Below are positions 35,799 to 44,872 of a stretch of 64,000 nt of DNA, piece after piece. The translations under genes and the position numbers were made by a program. Each line of letters begins with the position of its first letter. The first letter of the stretch is position 1. The stretch spans positions 1-64,000 of the forward strand of contig JASAND010004231.1 in the NCBI GenBank assembly GCA_030248195.1, given 5' to 3'. The DNA comes from Trissonchulus latispiculum. Taxonomy: Eukaryota > Nematoda > Enoplea > Enoplida > Ironidae. The notes under the pieces were generated by a model. It made no database searches. It saw only the letters and a program-made list of their open reading frames with translations, and was not told where the DNA came from.

Positions 35799-37367
35799 TT
35801 AGTGGCAGCGACAGCGTTTGTGTGGAGGTGGATGACCTCGATACTTCGCACAAGGGGGCCCGAGGGATAGAGTCATCAGATTCGGGACGGGGGAAGAGTC
35901 CTTTTTCTTGTCGGGACTCGGCAAGGGACGCTTTGGACGGGCAGGGGAGGCAGAACAGGAGCAAGGGGGAGAGGGATTTCGCCATTTTCGATCCTCTCGA
36001 TGTCGGGGGGAATGACTCCTCTTCTTCTGATGGCTGTTTTTGTGCGGGGAATTTCGGTGGGAGGAACTAGAGGAAGGCAGGGAAGGATGACGCGGCTTGA
36101 ATATTGGACTGTCCTTCAGAGGCCGCTTTTCTCTATAGGCAACATAATTTTGCCTTTTAACATCAGGAACCATGAGGGCAGCACGGACCCGTTGATAGTT
36201 GGGATGGTCCAGGACATAGGTGTGTCCGTTCGACACGGCAATCGGATCCTGTGGGCGGAAGTGCGTGCCATCAGACCTGAAGGTGTAGCACCCCCAGGTC
36301 AAGGCAGCCCAACCAGGATTCCGCTTCATAACTTCGGTAGGGTCACCAGAGTCCGGGACATACACTATGGTGGGGAAAGCCCTGACCATAGGGAAGGGCT
36401 CCTGATAGCCCTGGTTGGTTTGACTGAGAACTTCTGAGAGCTTGTTGGCCTCTGCCTGATAGACGGCGCCAACATCCAGTTTCTCCACCGTTTCTCGAAC
36501 AACGGTGATTTCTGGGAGGACCAGGATCTTGGTGAGGATGGGAGAACGGATGGCGTTAACCACCCGGAGACATCGGGCCGGGTTGGCCTTATGGATAGGG
36601 ATGAGGAGGGGGTCGCTGCAACCGCTGATCTCCTTCAAGACATCAATGATTTGATTGTTCTGCAGCGCGCAGCCTCCGACGATGACAACGCGTGGGCTGG
36701 CAGGATAGAGTCCTTCGGGATCCTTTAGATATGCCCGGTAAAATTCCAACAGCTGTCCAAGGATGTTGGCAGCCTGCTTCTGACGGGCGATATCGATGAC
36801 TCGCTGATCAGCTTCTTCTTTTGAAGAACTGAACTCCTCACATCTAAGGTCAAACAGCTCTTCACCGATGCCCCAGAAAATGTCACTGGTGGCTTCCATG
36901 AGTCGGCGATTTCCAGTGGCCATAAGCTGTTCTCGGAAGTAGGGCATTGAGAACTTGGACAGGAGGATGCCTGCCATCACTAGGACCTTGAAGGGTAAAT
37001 AGGAATGGGGGTAGGGGAGCAAGCGACTGAGATCAATTTGATCCTTGCCCTTCTGTTTGGCATCTTGGGGCCGCTCTTGTTTCAAGATGTCTTTCGACAC
37101 CTTGAAAGCACCCGTTAGATCTGCCAGGAGCACCTGATAGGCGTGCTCTACTGTAGATCGCTCCTTCTTGAGATGTCGTATCATGATGGGCCGGTCATTG
37201 ACATCTCTTCCGGGATGTTTCGCGAAGTTTGAGAGGGCCCGATGGGAATCGGCGTCGCTTCTAATCCAAAGGAAGGTTCCGGGGTTTTCCGGCATATAGG
37301 GGAGTTGGAAGATGTGCAACTTCCGTAGTTCATCCAATGCACTATGATGCAACTGGAGCTGATTCAT
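35799..37367 (-). CDS. NADAR-domain protein (predicted ADP-ribose N-glycosidase)
   Basis: ORF4 of the giant element, 522 residues. Residues about 25-180 match the NADAR (YbiA/DUF1768) fold: FLWIRSDADSHRALSNF, the catalytic-Glu motif STVEHAYQ, then KVLVMAGILLSKF, LMATGNRRLMEA and SDIFWGIG. NADAR enzymes cleave N-glycosidic bonds of ADP-ribose compounds, including ADP-ribose on guanosine in DarT-type systems. Residues about 225-400 form a second globular part starting RVVIVGGCAL, with a distant SDGTH, which I cannot assign. The C-terminal 110 residues are Ser/Arg/Lys/Pro-rich with RS-like patches. No signal peptide. A role in undoing host ADP-ribosylation is inference. The domain match is clear by eye, but no search was run. 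Confidence 0.72.
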   Translation of the reverse strand: MNQLQLHHSALDELRKLHIFQLPYMPENPGTFLWIRSDADSHRALSNFAKHPGRDVNDRPIMIRHLKKERSTVEHAYQVLLADLTGAFKVSKDILKQERPQDAKQKGKDQIDLSRLLPYPHSYLPFKVLVMAGILLSKFSMPYFREQLMATGNRRLMEATSDIFWGIGEELFDLRCEEFSSSKEEADQRVIDIARQKQAANILGQLLEFYRAYLKDPEGLYPASPRVVIVGGCALQNNQIIDVLKEISGCSDPLLIPIHKANPARCLRVVNAIRSPILTKILVLPEITVVRETVEKLDVGAVYQAEANKLSEVLSQTNQGYQEPFPMVRAFPTIVYVPDSGDPTEVMKRNPGWAALTWGCYTFRSDGTHFRPQDPIAVSNGHTYVLDHPNYQRVRAALMVPDVKRQNYVAYREKRPLKDSPIFKPRHPSLPSSSSSHRNSPHKNSHQKKRSHSPRHREDRKWRNPSPPCSCSASPARPKRPLPSPDKKKDSSPVPNLMTLSLGPPCAKYRGHPPPHKRCRCH

Positions 37368-38252
37368 TCTAAAATAATGAATTTCTGATTACTTTTCAAA
37401 TTTCTTTAAAATAAGTTTTCGTACACTCGCACGAAGGGTAAAATTAGGGGTACCAACCCTACTGAAACCGTTGGAGGGATATCAACCCTGCTAGATTCGC
37501 TCAATTAAGGATAACAACCTCTCTGTCTGTGTATTGCTGCATGAGGTTAGCTGTATCCGAATTTCAGACCGGTATCAACCGATGTAGAGATGTTATATTA
37601 ATGATGGCAGAGATCCTCTAAAGAAATCATAAATTCTTGTTTCGGTGGATCACAAAAGATTACATGTATAATACATAGATACATTAATTCTCTTACACAA
37701 CTTTACACACGATTATGGGCATAACAAAAACATGCAACATATAATGGGTGTGAAACGGAGGGAGCTTATCTCCCCTGGCAACTCTGGCTTACATTCCTTA
37801 ATTACATACAATTATACAAGTATTTCATACACATACACATAATTAACCATGTCTTTATGATATTCTATATTTAAAACTTCATTATATCCTCGAAATTCCA
37901 TTTTACACAAAATTGCAAACACTTTAACATTTCCTCCATATTTTTTATATTATTTTCTTGGAATATTGCTTTTTATATAATTTTCTTTGTTATAGCATAG
38001 GGAATGGCATTGAGGAATTATGCATAAGTAATTTAGTTATTTAAGGATATTGTTTTAGTAATAAATTAATTTTAATGATTTTAAAATTATAAAAGGAAAT
38101 ATTGAGCGTTAAAGATGAAACTAAATATAGTGTAAGCCTTTTTTGGTAATGCCTCTTAGGTTAACTGATTCGTATTCCTCAACCGCCATTCCCGGGGAGA
38201 GAGCTTACATTGAGTTCTCCCCGTAATTTATATACATTTACAGTCATAGACA
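37368..38252. other. Spacer between ORF4 and ORF3 with hairpins
   Basis: 885 bp, no gene. It carries TAGGG-gtaccaa-CCCTA (37445-37461), AGGG-atatcaa-CCCT (37475-37489), AGG-ataacaa-CCT (37508-37520), a short one near 37570, and CGGGGAGA...TCTCCCCG near 38190-38222. The rest is very AT-rich. Confidence 0.65.
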
Positions 38253-41200
38253 CTAATATTCGGGAGAAGGAGGTTCTTCTGGCCCACACAACCAGGGAAC
38301 TCCGGATTGGTCTCGAGTCCGTTCTCGGGTTCGTGGAGTTGCTCGAGGATCGACTGCTCGTACATCTGTATGATATTGTGTTGTTGTTGAATCTCTGGGA
38401 GGGTATCGGGGATTTTCACGAGGGAGCGAGTAATCTAGAGGCATATGGGCCTCCTCATCATCAAAATATCCTCCTCCAAATCCGGGTGGAACGGTGATCC
38501 TGTGTTCGGATGTTTGTCGTCTATGACTTCTTGGATCAACGTGGGCGTTCGTACTTTGGACTCGAGGTTGACTAGTAGTGGGCTGAGCAGGGTAATTAGG
38601 GGTTGGAGCTTGTTGATTTTCTTTTGGTAGGTACCGTTCTCCCACCAATGCAGATTGATACAGGTCATGCAGACTCTTGGCTTTGTCTGGATACATTGCC
38701 GTTCGATCACGCACATCGTTTCTTAACCCAGCAATAAAAAGCAGGCTGAGATATGTGTCGACAGATTTTGCAGTGATTCGTTCAGGATATACTTGTCCGG
38801 CGTATGCAAGTAATCGTTCATAGAAGCTATCCACAGACTCATTTGGTCTTTGTTCAATTGTGCTCAGTAATTCTCTCCAGGCACGAAAATCTGCGGGAGA
38901 TTGAGTCGTTCTGTCGACAAGTTTCGGTGTTACAGTTGTGGCAGGAGTGGTCTGAACCCCTGACGTAGAAGCTCTCATCCGGGTTGAAGGTCCTGGTTTA
39001 TCCTTGTAGAGATCCTCTTCAACTGAGAGAGCTAGTAGATACAACTCATCCAATCGGCCAGTGGAAATGGGCATTTGAAGGCGTATTTCCCTTTGTAATC
39101 CAATGACGAAGATTCTTCCCAAACTGATCATGATTGATTCCGAATTAACGTAATCGCCATAGACGCTATCCGCATAGTCACGAACTCTATGATAATATTG
39201 TTTTATGGTTTCTGATTCACCCTGCTTAACTGGGGGTGAGGAGGTCGTTGCTGGATGCGCTTTAGAAGGCCGCGGGGAACGTGCTCTCGCTCCTTGGGGA
39301 GCCTCTATCTTGACGTCTGGCGTGTGTCGTGTTTGGGTGGTTGGAGCTAGAATTTTTCTCCTGAGGTCCTTTGAGATCATTTCTGATACTCGATGTGTTG
39401 TCGTTAAGGGGATGGAGTACGCTGCGGGTGGAGGGGTAAGGTGTATTTTTAATTGTTTTGTGGGCAGGCAAAGTTCAAAGGAACCACTGAACTTGGCCAG
39501 AACATCAATTCCCAATAGCATTGCCTGGGGTAAGTGAGGGCTAACTAAAATAGCATGAGGAATCGGTGGGTGATTGGGACACCCTGGGAAGGAGATAGCT
39601 GTTTCAAGTTTCTTTGTGATATTCAATTGATGTCCGGTGGCAGATGAACTCTGTCGTGGTCGTTCCAGATTCGTCAGGGGGAAGTTGTGTCTTTGAGCTA
39701 TTTCTTCGGACATCACGGTAATACTGGCTCCTGTATCAAGAACAGCTTCAATTGTGATCCCTTGAATAGATATATCAATACAAGGTATGGGGAGGATGGT
39801 GGGTGTACCTCTAGGTGTGTAGTCGACTTCATCCATTAAACACCAGATCCTATCTCTCCTGCCAGCGGACGAGTCTCTAGATCGGTTACCTTGATATGGT
39901 GGTGGGGTTACAGCTCGAGCTCCAGCTCTTTCAATCTCGGGACTGACAGCACGCAATGGTGGGCTCTCCCGTTCATATGATCCAGCTCTATATTGATGAA
40001 GTTGGTGAAATGGTTCATCTCTCTGATGTTCTTCTTCTGGTCCAGACAATAATGGTCTTCTAGGTCTGATAGGGTTGGGATATCCTAGTTCAGGAGAATG
40101 AGGTGGATAGGGTGGTAGTGGTTCCAAAGGAATATCTTCAAATCTCAGCTGTCCTCTTCCAGGAGCATGTGCATAGGAACGAGGCCTAGCTCCTCTAGCT
40201 CTGCCTTCTGTGACGGCGTGTATTGGATGTAGTGGTCTTTCAAGCAGGGGCGATTGACTACGTGGTCCGGACGGACTTGAGCTGTCGGGAGGTGAGGTTG
40301 GAGGAGAAGTTGGAATTCTTTGTGTTCCTGTTCCAAATCTGCTCAGTCGCTGTCCTAAACCGAAACATGATCCGCGCATTCGTTGGAGAAGGTTTTCCCT
40401 GAATTCACTCATACACGGGGAAAACCAAATGGTAACAATTATTCCCACCGCAACCAGGATAAGAATGATTATGAAACCAGTCCAAACGTTCATGTTGAGT
40501 GGGTGGATGACGAGCGGTGCAGTACGATGATGCTTTTCCAGCAATTTCTTCACAGCTCTGTTTTCATATTCTGCTCGTTCCAAATCGGTGAATTGGATAG
40601 GTACTACGCCTAGCTCAGGAGCTTCAAAAGGTACTCTGTAGGTAATGAGAGGTGCTGAGTATTGTACCACTTCTATTGCGCTGGTTAGCACCAGATCACC
40701 AACTATAATGTGATTATAAGTTCCGTGCTCTAGCCATATCACTCCGTTACTAGGGACGGAGATTGTTTCTCCTCGTGACACATGTTGCAGTTGAGGGGTT
40801 TGTGTAAGCATAATCTCTGGATGACTAGTTCTGATCAATACACCGGCTGGTGTGGAGGCAAAATCCGTGTCAGGAGTTAGAACTTTCACCATCATCTGTT
40901 GTCTACAATTTGCAGAATCGATAGGTGTGGCTGAAACGATGGCTTTAAGACAGGCCGATTGAGGTGTTGAAATCAATGATTCCGGTCCGCAAACCCATAA
41001 GCCGGGTGATGATTGGCATTCTGCAAGTTTGACTTCAGAGAATTCGGAGCTGCGGTGGGTGACTTCATGTCTAACGAAACGCGGAACTGGCGCCTTCATC
41101 TGAGCGTGATTTGAGGGATCGTTGTACCCGACATTGCTGACCTCATAGATGGGTGCTACGTCTTCTCGTGTGGGAGTGGGTATTTCCATAATAAACCCAA

Positions 41201-43163
41201 AAAGTAGTTTTCTGATGTCCATTCGTACAGGATAGATCTTTCCAAATCTGTAAATCAGGCTAGGCTCGTCCCTCAGAATTGTTTGGTTAAGCTGGGCGTG
41301 ATTGTTCACTATATCACGGATGATCTTATAGTTGATAAGGCTAGGGGAAATTCGTCCATCCAATCCTGCGGCCATGACACTATCAATACTATGCTTTAGG
41401 GAGTGCTCGAAATTGGACACGATCAATGAGTAATGCACCTGAGTACTCAGGGTCAAAGCTTCACATCGTGCAGCATTGATCAATCCGAGCAGTTCCTGTA
41501 ACGAGTAATGCATGAAAGCGTAGACCTGTTCATTTGTTTCGACTATCTTTTCCAAGGCTTCGGTATGAGCGATCACTTGTTCGTCCAATTTCTGAGTTGC
41601 TTCAATAATGGCGTTGACTTTATCTTTTATGGATCCTAGATTAACAGTATTGGATATGGACATGCCAAGCCCAACTATGCCAATGATGGTCCCAATGGCT
41701 CGTTTAGATCTCTGGAGAGGGAATTTGGATTTTACCTGTTGGTACCCATGATCTGCATACAGGGATTCGTTGTAATCCTGATACTTGGGTTGCGAGGTGT
41801 TACACAGGATAGGGCTTTTATCGCAGATGATCTTCATTACAGATGAGTAATATCTAGTGTTAAGTATTCCACCATACATCTCATGGTATTCTTCGGTGAT
41901 TTTGTTGATTAGTTGGTTCAGGTGGAGTTCATGTGGACAGTCACGGAGCCAATTATTCACCCGTTGTCCATACGTAGTACAGGCTTGACAATGTTCCCTC
42001 ATTTGTTTAGTAGCATTGGCATAGGGTATATTGCACGCAGAGCAGGAGACGCCATTATCTTTTTCTGGGTTGTGCCCACATTGATCACATCTGGATACCA
42101 AATGTTCAGGCACTTCATCAGAATGTTGCTCACAAAGGGCACAGAAAGAAAGCCAAGCTTTCATTCTCTTGGTGCTAGGAGGTTTGGGCATTTTCATATG
42201 GATTAGGATTGGGACATATTCTGTTTTGGTGTAGGTTGCCATCAATCCTTTAGGGGATAGGGCTAATCCCCATTTGGTGGATACCATGGTGTTCATTGCC
42301 TTTGCCTTTTGAGTGAAATAATCCTCACCTTCCTGTGCTTGGATGCAGGGGACCAACATGGCTATCATTAATCCAAAGGCAATCCACATTATTAGGATGG
42401 GAAAAGGTAGTGAAATTGAACTCTTCACTTTATTAGGTGGCTTAGGCATAGGGGATCCGTTATGTTCATCCTCGGGGGGAGATAGATCCATCTTTTCCTT
42501 CTGTGGTAGTCGTACGGTAGTGGGGACAGAGCTTGATCTGAGATTATTCTTGCGGGTTGGTGTGGGAGTTCTTCTTTTGGGCACTATCGGGGGATCGGTC
42601 GTTCTTCTGACGGGATGTAGGGCTTCCATTCGAGCTCGAGCGAGCAAGAATTGTTGGTATGATTCCCAACATCGTTCCCTTTCTCTTTTCATCTGCCAAG
42701 TACGTCGTTCTTCCTTTTGGGCACGCTTTCTTTCCTTACTCCGGACATCTTTCAGAAGTCTACGAAGAAACTTGATATCCTGGGGACAGAGATCAGATTC
42801 AGGAATATGGACTTCTCCGATTACTTTCTTTATTTTCTTGATGACTTTCTTCTGTTTCTTCTTACTTTTCCTATTCTTTCTAGTCTTTATGACAGTAGGC
42901 TCGACGGCATTTAGATTCACTCGGACTTCTCGAGTTCGGAGCTTCTTTGCAGCGTTATCCAGTTCCTCCTGTGAATCTTCTGACATATCTGAGCTAGATG
43001 TATCTGTTAGACTGTCCTTAAGGTCATTCTGGATCAATTTTCCTTGAAATAAATCAAATGTTTTGTCCTGAAGAGAGGGATCAATATTTTCTTTGTTGTC
43101 GTCCATTAGGCCCAACGTCAGGGGGATAGGAGGATCCACTTTTTTAGTAGGTTTTCGACCCAT
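38253..43163 (-). CDS. ORF3: leader - envelope glycoprotein - retropepsin - Gag-like polyprotein
   Basis: One uninterrupted 1636-codon frame. Residues 1-245 are charged and Lys/Arg-rich (a nuclear-signal-like stretch near 91-117). Residues about 247-275 are a hydrophobic signal peptide. The surface part follows, with four CxxC pairs (CALC, CDQC, CSAC, CQAC). A furin-type site RSKR (about residue 487) precedes a hydrophobic fusion-peptide-like stretch and a heptad-rich region. A transmembrane helix lies near 890-916. The tail is Pro/Arg-rich. A retropepsin follows at about 1136-1220 (DTGAS active site, later LLGIDVL). Two segments near 1310-1380 and 1415-1500 resemble Gag capsid helices (F-GL). 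Envelope before protease in one frame is unlike standard gag-pol-env order. It overlaps ORF2 by 46 nt. It is a class I-like fusion protein by layout; family uncertain. Confidence 0.78.
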   Translation of the reverse strand: MGRKPTKKVDPPIPLTLGLMDDNKENIDPSLQDKTFDLFQGKLIQNDLKDSLTDTSSSDMSEDSQEELDNAAKKLRTREVRVNLNAVEPTVIKTRKNRKSKKKQKKVIKKIKKVIGEVHIPESDLCPQDIKFLRRLLKDVRSKERKRAQKEERRTWQMKRERERCWESYQQFLLARARMEALHPVRRTTDPPIVPKRRTPTPTRKNNLRSSSVPTTVRLPQKEKMDLSPPEDEHNGSPMPKPPNKVKSSISLPFPILIMWIAFGLMIAMLVPCIQAQEGEDYFTQKAKAMNTMVSTKWGLALSPKGLMATYTKTEYVPILIHMKMPKPPSTKRMKAWLSFCALCEQHSDEVPEHLVSRCDQCGHNPEKDNGVSCSACNIPYANATKQMREHCQACTTYGQRVNNWLRDCPHELHLNQLINKITEEYHEMYGGILNTRYYSSVMKIICDKSPILCNTSQPKYQDYNESLYADHGYQQVKSKFPLQRSKRAIGTIIGIVGLGMSISNTVNLGSIKDKVNAIIEATQKLDEQVIAHTEALEKIVETNEQVYAFMHYSLQELLGLINAARCEALTLSTQVHYSLIVSNFEHSLKHSIDSVMAAGLDGRISPSLINYKIIRDIVNNHAQLNQTILRDEPSLIYRFGKIYPVRMDIRKLLFGFIMEIPTPTREDVAPIYEVSNVGYNDPSNHAQMKAPVPRFVRHEVTHRSSEFSEVKLAECQSSPGLWVCGPESLISTPQSACLKAIVSATPIDSANCRQQMMVKVLTPDTDFASTPAGVLIRTSHPEIMLTQTPQLQHVSRGETISVPSNGVIWLEHGTYNHIIVGDLVLTSAIEVVQYSAPLITYRVPFEAPELGVVPIQFTDLERAEYENRAVKKLLEKHHRTAPLVIHPLNMNVWTGFIIILILVAVGIIVTIWFSPCMSEFRENLLQRMRGSCFGLGQRLSRFGTGTQRIPTSPPTSPPDSSSPSGPRSQSPLLERPLHPIHAVTEGRARGARPRSYAHAPGRGQLRFEDIPLEPLPPYPPHSPELGYPNPIRPRRPLLSGPEEEHQRDEPFHQLHQYRAGSYERESPPLRAVSPEIERAGARAVTPPPYQGNRSRDSSAGRRDRIWCLMDEVDYTPRGTPTILPIPCIDISIQGITIEAVLDTGASITVMSEEIAQRHNFPLTNLERPRQSSSATGHQLNITKKLETAISFPGCPNHPPIPHAILVSPHLPQAMLLGIDVLAKFSGSFELCLPTKQLKIHLTPPPAAYSIPLTTTHRVSEMISKDLRRKILAPTTQTRHTPDVKIEAPQGARARSPRPSKAHPATTSSPPVKQGESETIKQYYHRVRDYADSVYGDYVNSESIMISLGRIFVIGLQREIRLQMPISTGRLDELYLLALSVEEDLYKDKPGPSTRMRASTSGVQTTPATTVTPKLVDRTTQSPADFRAWRELLSTIEQRPNESVDSFYERLLAYAGQVYPERITAKSVDTYLSLLFIAGLRNDVRDRTAMYPDKAKSLHDLYQSALVGERYLPKENQQAPTPNYPAQPTTSQPRVQSTNAHVDPRSHRRQTSEHRITVPPGFGGGYFDDEEAHMPLDYSLPRENPRYPPRDSTTTQYHTDVRAVDPRATPRTRERTRDQSGVPWLCGPEEPPSPEY

Positions 43164-44872
43164 AGATCGAGTCTTCCGGCATGGGGAGATTCTTCAGGGG
43201 CTTCCAATATGTCACTGTCAAGGCAACAGTAGAATTCCTCATCAGAAACTGATCTCTCCAATCTCTTCAATATCCGTCTGCTGACTTCATAGATGGCATC
43301 CTGATCAATAGGCTTAAACTTACTTTTCCCTGGGTATTTGATGAGATCGGTGATTTGATATTCCAACTGGGGAGGGGATGAGGTTCCACCTTGGACCATG
43401 AAGATACTGGGGTCTAGGACTCGCAGGAGTTCTTCTTCAGTGAGCATTTCCCCAAATCGGTCCAGGACTCTTCGAGCAAATTTCACAACTGGGCCCATAT
43501 CGATAGGGGTAAGTTCTGACTGACAGTCTTGCTTTGCTTGATGGATAACAGGGCTTTGAATCTGTAGTTTCCGATCCTGCTCCGTCTGATTCTGGTCGTT
43601 TTGCTTCTTTTGTTCCATCAGTTCCTTTTCAGAAACCAAGGGGGCGTGCAACAGATCCATTGCCATACTGCCGTGCGCGAGAACCTTTCGCGCACTTTGC
43701 ATCACTGCAGGCATATCAATCTGAGAGCTAGGTTTCGGACTTGTGGGAGCTGGGTTGGGATAAAGTGAAATGATTCCATTATTTTGGTGACTGAGAACAG
43801 GCCCAATCTGAGGAGCTGGAGATAGACCGAGCTGTACTCTGAATTCTCGCACTGCTTCTCCTAACCCAGTGGCTAAGGCGTCAGAGGGAGGAACTGATTG
43901 GAATCTGGGGACTGGATAAGTTTGAGTGAAATCATGACATCGGGGACTTCTTCGCAATCCTCGTCCGCGTCCCAATGACCGTCCTCGTGGTTGATTCCTT
44001 CGCTGATCTTTTTCATAAGGTCCAGGGAATCTTTTCGTCGGTAAGCGGATCATCTGGGTTGTTTCAATGATTGACTGCTCAGGAGAGTTTTCTTTGTCTG
44101 GGTTCCCTTCAGTGGAAGAGGAGGTGGGGGATGAATCCTGTGAAAGTCTCTGTTTCACATGGGAAGGATAACCGTACTCTATGGTCTGAGGTTCTCCCAA
44201 CCTGTGAGTACGGGGGTAGGTGACAGACATTGGCTTCTGATACATAGGTAGGGAGTACAGTTCACGATTCAATCGCTCAGTTTCCGGATCCGCGGAATCC
44301 TTCTCTGTATTCAGTGTATACGTGGATTTCTCCTTGGGCTGTTCGATCTTAACATAGGGAGGGATGGAAAAATACTGGCCTCCCAGATCCTTGATTTCTT
44401 GTTCCAATTGTAGAATCTGAGTGGGTAGACTGGATTTTTCAGGCGGGAAATAAGCAGTTTTCCTTTCCGGTTCAGCTCCAATGACTCGGATCATGGAGGG
44501 AGCATTCCTCTGTTGGTCCACATCGGCAAATCTGGATCCATAGGGGGCGTGAACAGTTTCAGCTGCGTTTCGTCCATCATTCCTGCTCCACTGAGGTCTG
44601 GGCTGAAGATATTGTTGTTGTTGTCCTGAGGGTCCGTTTCGGGGTGGATATCGGTCATTATAATTCCGATTCATTCCATTTCCATTTTGAGGATATCTTA
44701 GACTGTCCATTGTTGGGCCGGAAATTGTTGGAATTTCCATTGTTGTTATTGTTGTAGTTATTGCGCGGGGGAGCTGGGTAGTCAGTTCTGGGTCGATAGG
44801 CTCCACCTCCGGGTGATCTGCATTCACGCTTTGAGTGTCCGGCTCTTCCACAGTTACAGCATCTGAAATCAT
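43118..44872 (-). CDS. ORF2, 584-aa basic protein with three helical repeats
   Basis: Starts inside the 3' end of Gag (215-nt overlap, +1 frame) and ends inside ORF3. The N-terminal 110 residues are low-complexity, Asn/Gln/Pro-rich. An Arg/Gly-rich patch (RGRSLGRGRGLRR, about residue 290) suggests nucleic-acid binding. Three related units start ID near residues 385, 456 and 520: each reads xx-ARRVL or SRRIL, followed in the last two by an EE-LL or EE-F helix and LD-(S/D)-I. No pol, protease or membrane motif is seen. It could be made as a Gag fusion by +1 shift or from its own AUG, and as an ORF2-ORF3 fusion by -1 shift. Function unknown. Confidence 0.65.
   Translation of the reverse strand: MISDAVTVEEPDTQSVNADHPEVEPIDPELTTQLPRAITTTITTMEIPTISGPTMDSLRYPQNGNGMNRNYNDRYPPRNGPSGQQQQYLQPRPQWSRNDGRNAAETVHAPYGSRFADVDQQRNAPSMIRVIGAEPERKTAYFPPEKSSLPTQILQLEQEIKDLGGQYFSIPPYVKIEQPKEKSTYTLNTEKDSADPETERLNRELYSLPMYQKPMSVTYPRTHRLGEPQTIEYGYPSHVKQRLSQDSSPTSSSTEGNPDKENSPEQSIIETTQMIRLPTKRFPGPYEKDQRRNQPRGRSLGRGRGLRRSPRCHDFTQTYPVPRFQSVPPSDALATGLGEAVREFRVQLGLSPAPQIGPVLSHQNNGIISLYPNPAPTSPKPSSQIDMPAVMQSARKVLAHGSMAMDLLHAPLVSEKELMEQKKQNDQNQTEQDRKLQIQSPVIHQAKQDCQSELTPIDMGPVVKFARRVLDRFGEMLTEEELLRVLDPSIFMVQGGTSSPPQLEYQITDLIKYPGKSKFKPIDQDAIYEVSRRILKRLERSVSDEEFYCCLDSDILEAPEESPHAGRLDLWVENLLKKWILLSP
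43139..43145 (-). promoter_or_regulatory. Candidate -1 ribosomal frameshift site
   Basis: A_AAA_AAG in the ORF2 zero frame (codons ...CTA AAA AAG TGG). A -1 slip enters the ORF3 frame exactly, and the ORF2 stop (TGA, 43120-43118) lies 18 bases further on. ORF3 also has its own AUG just upstream (43163), so slippage and initiation are both possible. A downstream pseudoknot was not verified. Confidence 0.55.

Noticed and set aside
35799..36600. SGNH/GDSL esterase in the second half of ORF4
   Set aside because: RVVIVGGC lacks the GDS serine, and only SDGTH resembles the last block. Not enough to call.
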